Program-made: the position numbers and the translations under genes
Shown: in pieces, positions 1 to 9,269 of the stretch
Numbering within the stretch: position 1 is the stretch's first letter
Layout: each line of letters opens with the position of its first letter
From: Actinomyces sp. Marseille-P3109
GTDB lineage: Bacteria > Actinomycetota > Actinomycetes > Actinomycetales > Actinomycetaceae
NCBI RefSeq assembly: GCF_900323545.1
Contig: NZ_OOHN01000008.1
Span: 1,603,144 to 1,667,143, forward strand
Reading direction: 5' to 3'
Length of the DNA stretch: 64,000 nt
Notes under the pieces: model-generated
Seen by the model: the letters and a program-made list of their open reading frames with translations, nothing else
Databases searched by the model: none
Told to the model about the DNA's origin: nothing

Positions 1-447
1 AAGTTCATGCCTCGGTCGCAAAATTCCTCTCATTAAATGATCCGAACTGATGCCTTTGTTTTTCTCCCGCGTCGCGTCAGCGACTCGGTGTCCACACAGC
101 GGACATGGCTGACTCCACAGTAGATGCGGTTGGACGACGACCCCGGAATCTCGGGAGTTCTGCTTGGCCCCCAACGTCACCACAGCGTTCATGTCCGCTG
201 TGTGGACACCGGAATGGTGCGGGTTGGGGACTGCGTTTTCCATCCAGGACGTACTTCTCCTACAAACGACTGCCACCGGACCTCAGAGGTTTGCAGGAAG
301 ACGCAGTCCTCGCCGGAAAAGCACGTCCCGGATCAGAACCGGCGCACCGCACCGTAGGCTCATCCCCTACTTCTCGTCGCAATCGGGCCGCAGCAGCCCC
401 GCAACGGATCATCACGCCAGATCTGAGGTTCATTCTATGGCGTCACA
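1..447. other. Intergenic region without a convincing gene
   Basis: Several open frames overlap here, but none has a ribosome binding site, a recognisable protein family or the GC-rich third-position pattern of the neighbouring genes. The first 60 bases are clearly more AT-rich than the rest of the window. The only clear structure is the long inverted repeat at 86-211, listed separately. The region lies downstream of the M23 peptidase gene, so part of it may be that gene's 3' untranslated sequence. Confidence 0.6.
86..211. repeat. 126-bp segment bounded by a 22-bp perfect inverted repeat
   Basis: Bases 86-107 are the exact reverse complement of bases 190-211. The arms begin CGGTGTCC and end GACATG, and the spacer is 82 bases. 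The arms are too far apart for an ordinary intrinsic terminator. No coding capacity and no target-site duplication are visible at the edges. It could be a MITE-like element (small non-autonomous transposon), the remnant of an insertion sequence, or a long hairpin. The repeat is certain; its identity is not. Confidence 0.6.
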
Positions 448-1152
448 TCAAAGTCGAGCGATGACTGAGCCCTGCTCGGGGCAGACCTGCTCGCACAGCG
501 ACCACGGGGCACCTTGTTCTGGACCGCGTTGCCGGAACTCGTCGAAACGGAGCGGCACACCCTTCGCGGCGTAGGGATCAGGGCTGTCCATCGCCTGAAT
601 GTGGAGATGGGGCTGCGTGGAGTTCCCGGAGTTGCCGCATCTGCCGATCTGATCGCCGGCGCACACCCGCTCACCAGGCGACACCTGAACAGAGCCTCGC
701 TGAAGGTGCACGAGTCCAACGCAATAAGGGCTTTCCGCAACCTGGATGATGACGTGATTCCCAAGGACCGCGGTCAGTCCCCGCCGAATCCTCCGGGGCT
801 GACTCAACCCGTACGGGATGAGCGTCAGGATCGAGCGGCGCGCCTCGTGGTCGGGTTCGCCGTCGTGGACAGACACCACGGTTCCTGCTACGGGCGAGTA
901 CAGGGGACGCCCGAAGGCGTAGAAGAGCTCCGGCGGTTCGGTGGCGAGGACCGTGCGTATGCTGCGCGCAGGCGCCGTGCGACCGTCATCGTCGACGGCG
1001 ACGAAGTCGAGCGCGTAAGTGGTGCCGAACAGATCGGTCCCGTGGCTCGGGACGCGGCGCGTGGGACTGACCTCGCTCAGCCACCGCCCGTCGAACGGGA
1101 GCCTGCCTATCACACCGCCTTCGGGAATGAAGGCGGGCGTCTTCCTGCTCAT
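448..1152 (-). CDS. M23-family (LytM-like) metallopeptidase domain protein
   Basis: A protein of about 234 residues with the features of LytM/M23 zinc peptidases, which cut peptide crosslinks in peptidoglycan. The second zinc motif HLH is at residues 182-184, a conserved His is at 149 in GLVHL, and the glycine-rich segment PVAGTVVSV at 87-95 is typical of the beta-barrel core. His37 and Asp49 probably supply the first motif, but their spacing is wider than the usual HxxxD. The start at 1152 is chosen because GGAAGG lies just upstream; an earlier in-frame start at 1257 lacks one. No signal peptide or membrane segment is visible, which is unusual for a wall hydrolase, so either export is non-classical or the target is not the wall. 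It lies downstream of the I36 inhibitor gene on the same strand, separated by a strong hairpin. Family fairly sure, role uncertain. Confidence 0.72.
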   Translation of the reverse strand: MSRKTPAFIPEGGVIGRLPFDGRWLSEVSPTRRVPSHGTDLFGTTYALDFVAVDDDGRTAPARSIRTVLATEPPELFYAFGRPLYSPVAGTVVSVHDGEPDHEARRSILTLIPYGLSQPRRIRRGLTAVLGNHVIIQVAESPYCVGLVHLQRGSVQVSPGERVCAGDQIGRCGNSGNSTQPHLHIQAMDSPDPYAAKGVPLRFDEFRQRGPEQGAPWSLCEQVCPEQGSVIARL

Positions 1153-1234
1153 CACGCACCTTCCAACGTACGACACTCTATGCACAGTCAATGTCGCCGG
1201 GCAAGATGCGCGAGACGCAATCGGGGTGTTTATC

Positions 1235-1286
1235 GTGACAGTGGCGCCAGCCGACACCTTCCGGAGCCGACTGGCGCCACTATCAC
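1235..1286 (-). terminator. Long hairpin terminator after the I36 inhibitor gene
   Basis: AGTGGCGCCAG (1240-1250) pairs perfectly with CTGGCGCCACT (1271-1281). After one mismatch, GTGA (1235-1238) pairs with TCAC (1283-1286). The loop is 20 bases. It lies between the inhibitor gene and the M23 gene, both on the minus strand. There is no clear U-run after it, which is common for high-GC actinobacterial terminators. Confidence 0.6.
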
Positions 1287-1349
1287 CAATGTCCCTTCAC
1301 CAGATCTAGAAGAGGGACATTCAGTCACTTCATCACCACGAGGGATAGA

Positions 1350-1469
1350 AGAACTTGCGGGAGGCGGAGTTGTTCTTGAGGCCAGGCTTGAGGATCACCA
1401 ACTTACCAGAAGATCTTGTGGGAGGCGTTGTTGTTCTTGAGGCCAGGCTTGAGGTTGACCAACTTACCA
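1350..1469 (-). repeat. Imperfect tandem duplication (61-bp period) of the inhibitor gene 3' end
   Basis: Bases 1350-1408 match bases 1411-1469 at an offset of 61 with 6 mismatches in 59 positions. The upstream copy encodes the last residues of the I36 inhibitor (KLVNLKPGLKNN and on). The other copy lies beyond its stop codon and, in another frame, would encode KLVILKPGLKNN followed by a different tail (SRKFFYPSW). Because 61 is not a multiple of three, the duplication shifts frame and creates the present stop. Confidence 0.85.
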
Positions 1470-1825
1470 TCGGGAATAAGTTCATTATCCCCCCAGAAGT
1501 ATGAGTTGTAGTATACAACCACTTGCGTGCCCGTCCTGTTCCAGACCGCGGCCGCGTTGTTCTTCACGCACTTTCCTTGCCCGTTGCCAGCTCCCCTGAA
1601 CTCATAGCAGTTGGGTTGACTTCCCCCATAGTTGGGGATGGACCCATTGAAGTCGGCAATCGATCCATGCCCATCGGTGTTGTAGTAGAAGCAGACCTCT
1701 CCGGCGTCGCAGACACCGTCTCTCTCAGCGGCACTTGCTGTCGAGGTCGGAATCAGGAGAGCGCCGGCGGCGAGTGCGAGAAGTGAGCCGGCACTTGCGA
1801 TACGGCGAGCCATTGTTGCACCCAT
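1403..1825 (-). CDS. Secreted peptidase inhibitor family I36 (SMPI-like) protein
   Basis: A 140-residue precursor. Residues 1-33 are a classic Sec signal peptide: MARR basic start, hydrophobic LLALAAGALLI, then ASA-A as the likely cleavage site. The mature protein is small and holds four cysteines (39, 45, 73, 86), enough for two disulfides, in the arrangement of the beta/gamma-crystallin-like I36 family, whose founding member inhibits metalloproteases. Motifs VCFYYNTDGHG and VVVYYNSYFWGDN fit that family. The start at 1825 has AAAGGA upstream; Met5 is an alternative. The C-terminus has been altered by a 61-bp tandem duplication that stops translation at KIFW. A secreted protease-inhibitor or extracellular role is inferred from the family; the target is unknown. 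Confidence 0.8.
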   Translation of the reverse strand: MGATMARRIASAGSLLALAAGALLIPTSTASAAERDGVCDAGEVCFYYNTDGHGSIADFNGSIPNYGGSQPNCYEFRGAGNGQGKCVKNNAAAVWNRTGTQVVVYYNSYFWGDNELIPDGKLVNLKPGLKNNNASHKIFW

Positions 1826-1861
1826 GATAATTGTCCTTTCAAAGTGGCGGAGTGCTCAAGA

Positions 1862-1888
1862 CGGTAACCCGGCCACATAAGGTTACCG
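1862..1888 (-). promoter_or_regulatory. Inverted repeat upstream of the I36 inhibitor gene
   Basis: CGGTAACC (1862-1869) and GGTTACCG (1881-1888) form a perfect 8-bp inverted repeat with an 11-base spacer, 37-63 bases upstream of the inhibitor start. It could be a repressor operator or a small 5' leader hairpin. No regulator gene is adjacent. Confidence 0.4.
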
Positions 1889-1943
1889 CCTGAAAAAACC
1901 TTAAAAGCCACCTTGTAAATCACGCCAGAGCGGTCAATCCCCC

Positions 1944-1973
1944 TTGACGATCACCTACTCCCAACACTATTAT
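1944..1973 (+). promoter_or_regulatory. Sigma70-like promoter on the plus strand with no gene downstream
   Basis: TTGACG (1944-1949) and TATTAT (1968-1973) are separated by 18 bases, a good match to the housekeeping consensus in an AT-rich patch. It points rightward, but no plus-strand gene follows. Transcription from it would meet the hairpin at 2090-2139. Confidence 0.45.
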
Positions 1974-1979
1974 GACTAA

Positions 1980-2139
1980 TTTTCTGAATTGAGTCGCGCC
2001 GACGCAGGCACCACCATTCCTGGTGCAGGTCTGAGAGTCTCCGGCGATAACGGTTCCAGCACCATGACTCGGCGCCCTCATTGTCCGTAACAGAGACGCC
2101 ATCCCCTCAGCCAGTCGGCTGAAAGAATGGCGTCTCTGT
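1980..2139 (+). ncRNA. Candidate small RNA (promoter to hairpin)
   Basis: A transcript starting about 7 bases after the TATTAT box would run about 155-160 bases to the large hairpin at 2090-2139. A further stem-loop lies inside it (GCACCA 2008-2013 with TGGTGC 2021-2026). No convincing open frame is present. This is an inference from signal layout only. The hairpin may instead terminate the ettA transcript on the other strand. Confidence 0.3.
2090..2139. terminator. Strong hairpin downstream of ettA
   Basis: Bases 2090-2102 are the exact reverse complement of 2127-2139 (13 bp, ACAGAGACGCCAT on the left). An inner stem follows, TCAGCC (2107-2112) with GGCTGA (2117-2122). It lies 40 bases past the ettA stop codon, so it is the likely ettA terminator. 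In the plus direction it could end the candidate small RNA. Confidence 0.65.
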
Positions 2140-2179
2140 CTGAGATGGCGGATCGAGCCGGAACTCGTTCACTCAGGAG

Positions 2180-3862
<1,683 letters not shown>

Positions 3863-3977
3863 TGCTCGTCTGCGCCTTTCGTCAGGGTGTGAGCGGAAGT
3901 TCTGCGCGACGACGGCGACCGATCGGACCGTCCGTGCGCACCGTGGCCAAGCCTAAGGGAGCCCTGAAGCAATGGCG

Positions 3978-4022
3978 ACGACGGCGGAGGTGAGACGGTG
4001 CACGCCGGGCCATCGCCGTCGT
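3978..4022 (-). terminator. Hairpin downstream of the first CPBP gene
   Basis: ACGACGGCG (3978-3986) pairs perfectly with CGCCGTCGT (4014-4022), with a 27-base GC-rich loop. It lies between the end of the CPBP gene at 4088 and the ettA start, on the strand they share. Termination function is inferred. Confidence 0.4.
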
Positions 4023-4087
4023 AACACCGGGCGCGGCCATCATCCCAACCACCCAAAGCGCCGTACCGCGAGTGAAGCGCAGATGAC

Positions 4088-4963
4088 TCAGTGGGAGGCA
4101 ATAAGGGCGCGGCGTCGCGCCAGGAACCAGATCACACCGGCCACCACCAGCCACAGGGCACCCTCAAGCACCCAGGCCACAGGATGAGTCCTATCGACCG
4201 GCACGACAAACAAAACCAGATTGGCCATGTGGGAGCCCGCGTGCACGCCGACGGCCGCCCACGTCGAGTCCGATACCCATAGGACCACCACCGCCGCGAC
4301 AGCGAAGCCGAAGGGAGTTGCCAAATACAGAATGCGCTCGATCCAGCCCTCCTGCCCGCCTTTGGAGATGAGGTGGATCAGCGTGAAACCGATGACCGAA
4401 GTGATTCCGGCGATGCGCCCATCACCCAACGACCTGACGAGCCAGCCCCGCCACACGAGCTCCTCCGGGAACCCCTGGAGCAGAAACGCAAGATTCACTT
4501 GGTGGAGGACGAGAGCCCCGACGATGGGGAGGGGCAGATCCTTGATCCTTTCGGCGGTGGACTCGATCCCAAGCAGGTTCATCACAGCCCCCACGATCAC
4601 CACATTGGCCACCGCCACCACCATCATGGCCAGCATCCAGACCATGGCGCGCCGATCGACCCGCAGGCGCAGATCACTCAGGGTCCTCCCATCCAGCCGG
4701 GTTACCACCAACCAGGTCAGAAGCAGAACGAACAAGGATGATCCGGACATCGCCACAGTCTCGATTGCCACCCCCGCCATGCTATCCGCCTTCCCGAGCA
4801 CTCCGAATGGCACCAGGGGAAGGAGCACGAGAACGCCTGCTGCCATGACAACTACTGCGAGTGCAACGCGCAGGACCGTTCCTAAACGGCCGGGAAACCG
4901 ACGTCGTTGGGAGAGATCGTTTACTGGGGCAGGGGTGGGTGCTGGAGATCGCGAGGTATTCAT
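4088..4963 (-). CDS. CPBP family intramembrane glutamic endopeptidase
   Basis: About 291 residues from the ATG at 4963, chosen because upstream in-frame codons read as non-hydrophobic filler. Several membrane segments are visible, beginning near residue 30. The CPBP/Abi (Rce1-type) catalytic motifs are intact: EELVWRGWL with Glu167, Glu168 and Arg172, then FTLIHLISKGG with His197, then GVHAGSHMAN with His241 and His245. Such proteins are membrane-embedded proteases; bacterial members include bacteriocin-immunity and prenyl-protein processing types. The substrate cannot be told from sequence. A second member of the same family lies immediately upstream on the same strand, with clear similarity around all three motifs, so the pair arose by duplication. 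GC content is lower than in the surrounding backbone. Confidence 0.85.
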   Translation of the reverse strand: MNTSRSPAPTPAPVNDLSQRRRFPGRLGTVLRVALAVVVMAAGVLVLLPLVPFGVLGKADSMAGVAIETVAMSGSSLFVLLLTWLVVTRLDGRTLSDLRLRVDRRAMVWMLAMMVVAVANVVIVGAVMNLLGIESTAERIKDLPLPIVGALVLHQVNLAFLLQGFPEELVWRGWLVRSLGDGRIAGITSVIGFTLIHLISKGGQEGWIERILYLATPFGFAVAAVVVLWVSDSTWAAVGVHAGSHMANLVLFVVPVDRTHPVAWVLEGALWLVVAGVIWFLARRRALIASH

Positions 4964-5198
4964 GCCCCCAACATTAGCAGTGTTGCTTATCACAATCAGC
5001 CCCAATCGTGCATCGAAGATAAATTCGGAATCTCCCTGAGACAACTCAGGCTAGTCCTCCCTGCTCTACACAAGATGTGCTGCCCACCCAGTTTCGTCAC
5101 AGCCTCATCATCCTCATATCCCATGAACCAATACATATCCATGAACAACGCACGTCCTCTCGTCGACCTCCTCCCCGCTTGAGGCGATCATCGACACC

Positions 5199-6149
5199 TC
5201 ACAACTCCGACAATGAGGATCCAGCCAACCGCCACTGACGTCGGTGGAACACAAGAATCACGACACCTACCGCAGCCCAGAGCAGGCCTTGAAGCACCCA
5301 GGTCACCGTTCCAGTGGGAAGATGCAGGGAGCCTTCCACGTAGTAGTTCACCAGGTGGATCCCTCCGTGCACGCCGATCGCCGCCCAGGTCGAGCCGGAG
5401 ACGATTCGGACAATCATCGCCGCCACCGCGAATCCACACGGCAAGGCGAGATAGGTGATGTGCTCAAGGAGATTCTGCTGTCCTCCTTGAGAGAGAAGAT
5501 GAAGAACGGTGAATCCGAGGACGCTGGCGGCCGCCGCGAAACGCGTCTCACCCAGCGAGGAGAAGAGCCACCCTCTCCATACGATCTCCTCAGGAGCTCC
5601 TTGGAGGAGAAAAGCTATCGAGAAGGACTCGATGGCCACGAGCCACAGCGGCCCTTGCGGTGTGGGCTGATCACCACCGGCAAGACCGAGCGCATGAATG
5701 ATGCCGGCCACTGCGAGTTCCACGACGAGCGCAGCCAGCACCATCCCAGTGAGCCAGAGCAGGGCGCGACGATCGATACGCAGGCACAAACGGACATGAC
5801 GGCCTCGGTCGAGCGTGCGGCGCAGGACGTAGCACAGAACAAGAGCGAGGACCACCGCTGCCCCATGGATCAACAGCACACAAGCCCCCACCGCGAAAGA
5901 CTCCAACAGATCATCGGGATTCTCATGTGCGAGAACGAATGACTGGATCGCAGGAATCTGCTTCAACAAAGGTGGTGTGAGTGCGCAAGCGAACATCGTC
6001 GCAATCGCGACGATGACGCGCAATACCTTTCCACTCACGGTTAGTCGACGATCTTGATCTGATCGATATGCACTGAGATCCGGAGACTCGAGAGATGAGA
6101 ATATTGATGAGTTGACCGCCGTCCGAGGTTTTCCATGCGATGCGCTCAT
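5199..6149 (-). CDS. CPBP family intramembrane glutamic endopeptidase (paralogue)
   Basis: About 316 residues from ATG 6149 (an earlier start at 6185 is possible). It has the same layout as the neighbour at 4088-4963: membrane helices, then EEIVWRGWLF (Glu187, Glu188, Arg191), FTVLHLLSQGGQ (His217) and GVHGGIHLVNY (His261, His265). The catalytic residues of the CPBP family are complete. The intergenic gap to the downstream paralogue is about 235 bases, so the genes may be transcribed separately. No bacteriocin precursor or other clue to substrate lies nearby. Family is sure, biological role unknown. Confidence 0.85.
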   Translation of the reverse strand: MSASHGKPRTAVNSSIFSSLESPDLSAYRSDQDRRLTVSGKVLRVIVAIATMFACALTPPLLKQIPAIQSFVLAHENPDDLLESFAVGACVLLIHGAAVVLALVLCYVLRRTLDRGRHVRLCLRIDRRALLWLTGMVLAALVVELAVAGIIHALGLAGGDQPTPQGPLWLVAIESFSIAFLLQGAPEEIVWRGWLFSSLGETRFAAAASVLGFTVLHLLSQGGQQNLLEHITYLALPCGFAVAAMIVRIVSGSTWAAIGVHGGIHLVNYYVEGSLHLPTGTVTWVLQGLLWAAVGVVILVFHRRQWRLAGSSLSEL

Positions 6150-6223
6150 GAAATTCACGGTACGCCCACCATGTTGCACCCTCAATCGCAGGCCGGAAAA
6201 ATCAGGGACAGGCAGAAAAGGAA

Positions 6224-6250
6224 TCAGGGATCCCTCCGGGGGATCCCTGA
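6224..6250 (-). terminator. Intrinsic terminator of prfB
   Basis: A perfect 11-bp stem (TCAGGGATCCC at 6224-6234 with GGGATCCCTGA at 6240-6250) and a 5-base loop, 31 bases after the prfB stop. On the minus strand it is followed by a T-rich run (TTCCTTTTC), making it a classic rho-independent terminator. Confidence 0.85.
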
Positions 6251-6281
6251 CGATGGTGATGCTTCCGAGGAAGCGTTCCGA

Positions 6282-7403
6282 TCAGTCCTCAGCCGTTTCC
6301 TGCTGCTTGCGCCAGCGGATACCGGCGTCGATGAAGCCGTCGATGTCGCCGTCGAACACCGAGTCGGGGTTGCCGACCTCGAAGTTGGTCCTCAGGTCCT
6401 TGACCATCTGGTAGGGGTTGAGGACGTAGGAACGCATCTGGTCCCCCCACGAGGCCTTGACGTCCCCGGCGAGCTCCTTCTTCTTGGCGTCCTCCTCCTG
6501 CTGCTTGAGCAGGAGCAGTCGCGACTGGAGGACGCGCATGGCGGCGGCGCGGTTCTGGATCTGGGACTTCTCATCCTGCATGGAGACCACCAGTCCCGTG
6601 GGCAGGTGGGTGATACGCACGGCGGAGTCCGTGGTGTTGACGCTCTGACCGCCGGGTCCTGAGGAGCGGAAGACGTCGACGCGGATGTCGGCCTCGGGGA
6701 TGTCGATGTGGTCGGTGGACTCGATGAGCGGGATGACCTCGACGGCGGCGAAGGAGGTCTGACGGCGGCCCTGGTTGTCGAAGGGGCTGATGCGCACCAG
6801 ACGGTGCGTGCCGCCCTCGACGCTCAGAGTCCCGTAGGCGTAGGGGGCGTGGACCTCGAACGTGACCGACTTCAGGCCCGCCTCCTCGGCGTAGGAGGTG
6901 TTGAGGACCTTGACGGGGTACTCGTGCCGCTCGGCCCAGCGGGTGTACATGCGCAGGAGCATCTCGGCGAAGTCGGCGGCGTCCACCCCACCGGCGCCCG
7001 AGCGGATGGTGATGACGGCGTCGCGCGGGTCGTACTCGCCACTCAGCAGTGTGCGGATCTCCAGGTCGGAGAGGTCCTTGCTGATGGCGGTCAGGTCCGC
7101 CTCGGCCTCGGCGAGGATCTCGGCGGCGTCCTCGCCCTCCTCCTCACCGGCGAGCTCGACCATGGCCTCGAGATCCTCGATGCGCTCCCCCAGGCTCTCG
7201 ACCCGCTTGAGGTCGGCCTGGGCGTGGGACAGGGCCGAGGTGACCACCTGGGCGGAGTCGGGGTCGTCCCACAGGTCAGGGGCGGAGGCCTGCTCGGAGA
7301 GCTCAGCGATGCGGGCGCGCAGGGCCTCGGGGTCGGTCACCGCGGCGATGGACGCGTAGGTGTGTCGGAGTCGTTCGATCTCAGCGGAGAAGTCAGTGGC
7401 CAC
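6282..7403 (-). CDS. prfB: Peptide chain release factor 2
   Basis: A 373-residue class I release factor. The stop-codon reading tripeptide SPF is at residues 206-208 ([11 protein letters not shown]), which marks RF2 (UGA/UAA) rather than RF1 (PxT). The peptidyl-hydrolysis motif GGQ is at 251-253 in SGPGGQSVN. The N-terminal helical domain and the acidic loop (EEEGEDAAE, about 87-95) are normal. The start is GTG at 7403. The gene is one uninterrupted frame, so the programmed +1 frameshift that autoregulates RF2 in many bacteria is absent, as in many actinobacteria. It is followed by a strong terminator. Confidence 0.96.
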   Translation of the reverse strand: MATDFSAEIERLRHTYASIAAVTDPEALRARIAELSEQASAPDLWDDPDSAQVVTSALSHAQADLKRVESLGERIEDLEAMVELAGEEEGEDAAEILAEAEADLTAISKDLSDLEIRTLLSGEYDPRDAVITIRSGAGGVDAADFAEMLLRMYTRWAERHEYPVKVLNTSYAEEAGLKSVTFEVHAPYAYGTLSVEGGTHRLVRISPFDNQGRRQTSFAAVEVIPLIESTDHIDIPEADIRVDVFRSSGPGGQSVNTTDSAVRITHLPTGLVVSMQDEKSQIQNRAAAMRVLQSRLLLLKQQEEDAKKKELAGDVKASWGDQMRSYVLNPYQMVKDLRTNFEVGNPDSVFDGDIDGFIDAGIRWRKQQETAED

Positions 7404-7496
7404 GAAGGCGAGTCTACGGCAGAACGCGCCGGGGACGCCGTCGGGATGGATTCGGTCTGTCGCCCTCGTCGGTTCCAGGCTGCCCGCCGTCGAACC

Positions 7497-8408
7497 TCAT
7501 CCCAGCTCGAGCCCCTGGGCCTGGGCGAGCAGCGCCTCGAGCACTGCGCGCGTCGCCGGGCTCGGTTCGGTGCGGGTCGAGCGGTGGCGCACCACCAGCT
7601 GGCGCACCCCCAGCCCGGGCAGGCGCACGACGCTGAGCTCGTCAGGCACGAGCCCGGAGTAGACGGCCAGCTCGGGCAGGAGCGCGCAGCCCAGTCCCTG
7701 GCTGACCATGGCCAGAACGACGTCGTAGTCGTAGGCGACGTGCCGCATCGTCAGCGGTGTCCCCAGCTGGCGCTCCAGACGGTCCAGGGCGAAGGCTCCC
7801 GCAGTTCCCGGAGCCAGGTCGATCCAGGTGGCCCGCACCAGGTCCGCCAGAGTCGAGGGGGCGGCCTGCTCGGCCGGCACGACGACGAGCCAGGACTCGT
7901 CCAGCAAAGGGATGTCGGCCATACCCCGGGGTGCGGCCGGCAGCGTGTGCTCGTCACGCTCAATGAGGACCAGGTCGAGCTCGCCCCGACGCAGCCTGGA
8001 CAGGGCACTGCGCTCCTCGACCTCTTCGACGACGACCTCCAGCTCGGGGCTGGTGGTCGCCAACGAGGTCAGCAGGGGCAGCAGAAGCGCACGGACGGCG
8101 GAGGCGAAGCTGCCCACACGCACCACACCGGAGGGGATGGAGTCGTCCAGGTCCGCCAACTCACGGCGCACGGTGGTCAGCTCATCCTCAATGCGCTCGG
8201 CCGCCTCCGCCAGAACCTTGCCGGCCGCGGTGAGCACGGCTCCGGCGGGCGCTCGGTCCAGGACCCGGGCGCCGCACTCGCGCTCCAGCAGGCGAATCTG
8301 CTGGGAGACTGCGGACGGCGTGATGTGAAGGATATCCGCCGCTGCGACGACTCCTCCGGCTCGGTGGACGGCCAATAGAACCGATAGCCTCTGAGGTAGC
8401 ACGCGCAT
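7497..8408 (-). CDS. LysR-family transcriptional regulator
   Basis: 303 residues. An N-terminal winged helix-turn-helix (about 3-60) contains the typical LysR recognition segment ITPSAVSQQIRLLERECG, and a two-lobed effector-binding domain follows (about 88-295, starting VVRVGSF). It is transcribed divergently from the small membrane protein gene at 8482 with only 73 bases between the starts. LysR regulators usually act on a divergent neighbour, so that gene is the likely target. The inducer cannot be predicted. Confidence 0.88.
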   Translation of the reverse strand: MRVLPQRLSVLLAVHRAGGVVAAADILHITPSAVSQQIRLLERECGARVLDRAPAGAVLTAAGKVLAEAAERIEDELTTVRRELADLDDSIPSGVVRVGSFASAVRALLLPLLTSLATTSPELEVVVEEVEERSALSRLRRGELDLVLIERDEHTLPAAPRGMADIPLLDESWLVVVPAEQAAPSTLADLVRATWIDLAPGTAGAFALDRLERQLGTPLTMRHVAYDYDVVLAMVSQGLGCALLPELAVYSGLVPDELSVVRLPGLGVRQLVVRHRSTRTEPSPATRAVLEALLAQAQGLELG

Positions 8409-8481
8409 GAAGTAAATCTACATCCCTCATGCAGAGAGATGCGATTGACCTTCATCGGAGGACGGGCCAAGAATCGGTTCC

Positions 8482-8838
8482 GTGAACGACGCGCTCTCCC
8501 CCCTCATCTCTCTCGGCGGCTGGATCGGTGCCGCTGCGCTCCTCGTGGCCTACTTCCTGGTCTCCAAGGGCACGATCGCGGGAGATTCACTCAAGTACCA
8601 GGCCCTCAACATCATTGGCTCCGTGCTGCTGACCATCAACTGCGCGAGCTCCGGGGCCTGGCCCAGCGTCATCGCCAACGCCTTCTACCTGCTGGTGGGC
8701 ATCAACATCCTGTTCACGGTGAAGCGGGCCTACATCGCCCAGCTCTCGCGCCGGCAGAAGGAGGAACTGCGGGCCCGGATGCACTGGCACCGACGCCCCT
8801 CCCCCGCCATCTCGACGAGCTTCGTCGAGCAGGCCTGA
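8482..8838 (+). CDS. Small CBU_0592-like membrane protein
   Basis: 118 residues starting at GTG 8482. Three hydrophobic segments are visible (about 10-28, 42-58, 62-80): LGGWIGAAALLVAYFLVSKG, then the motif YQALNIIGSVLLTIN, then WPSVIANAFYLLVGI. This pattern matches the short membrane proteins called CBU_0592 family, which have no known function. A basic cytoplasmic tail follows. It is divergent from the LysR gene, which probably controls it. Its last 109 bases overlap the convergent tadG-like frame, an unusual arrangement. Confidence 0.7.
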   Translation: MNDALSPLISLGGWIGAAALLVAYFLVSKGTIAGDSLKYQALNIIGSVLLTINCASSGAWPSVIANAFYLLVGINILFTVKRAYIAQLSRRQKEELRARMHWHRRPSPAISTSFVEQA

Positions 8839-9269
8839 CGGCGCCCACTCCGCCTTGTCCCCGCCGACGGCTTCACCATCACCGCCACCGGATCGGCCCG
8901 GGCGCTGATCATCGTGACCCCCTCCAGCCTGGCCGCAGAGGGCTGGGCGGACAGATCGGCGGCGGCGTTGGTTCGCACCTGCGCGTCGGTCAGGGCGGCG
9001 GGCGCCGTGTCTGTTCCGTTGCCCCCGTAGTACGAGTCCTCTTCCAGGCCGTCGGCGCCTGCGGCGGCGGCCGAGTCCGCCAGCGAGGTGAGGGTCTTGA
9101 GGTCGAGGTAGATGGCCGTCGCCGAGGCCGCGACGAACAGCAGGGCGAGGACCACGCAGATGAGGCCGACACCCAGCAGGAGCGTCTGACCGTCCTCCTC
9201 CCGGCGCAGGCGCCGCGCCAGCTCCCGGGCCCGTCGAAGAGTCATCGCTGGAACCGGCCGAGCTCTCAT
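8730..9269 (-). CDS. TadG/TadE-like pilus assembly protein with aberrant C-terminus
   Basis: 179 residues starting at ATG 9269, which overlaps the stop of the preceding tadE gene (ATGA). Residues about 26-50 hold EEDGQTLLLGVGLICVVLALLFV, the short leader plus membrane helix typical of TadE/TadG pseudopilins. A serine/alanine-rich region, LTSLADSAAAAGADGL, follows, as in Tad minor pilins. The last ~40 residues (cysteine- and arginine-rich) are antisense to the convergent membrane protein gene and do not look like the family, so a late frameshift or lost stop codon is likely. Last gene of the Tad operon. Confidence 0.65.
   Translation of the reverse strand: MRARPVPAMTLRRARELARRLRREEDGQTLLLGVGLICVVLALLFVAASATAIYLDLKTLTSLADSAAAAGADGLEEDSYYGGNGTDTAPAALTDAQVRTNAAADLSAQPSAARLEGVTMISARADPVAVMVKPSAGTRRSGRRQACSTKLVEMAGEGRRCQCIRARSSSFCRRESWAM

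Noticed and set aside
7320-7403. Programmed frameshift site in prfB
   Set aside because: The gene is a single intact frame with no in-frame early TGA.
6708-8378. Plus-strand frame of about 556 codons across prfB and the LysR gene
   Set aside because: Spans two real genes in antisense; composition is typical of a high-GC shadow frame.
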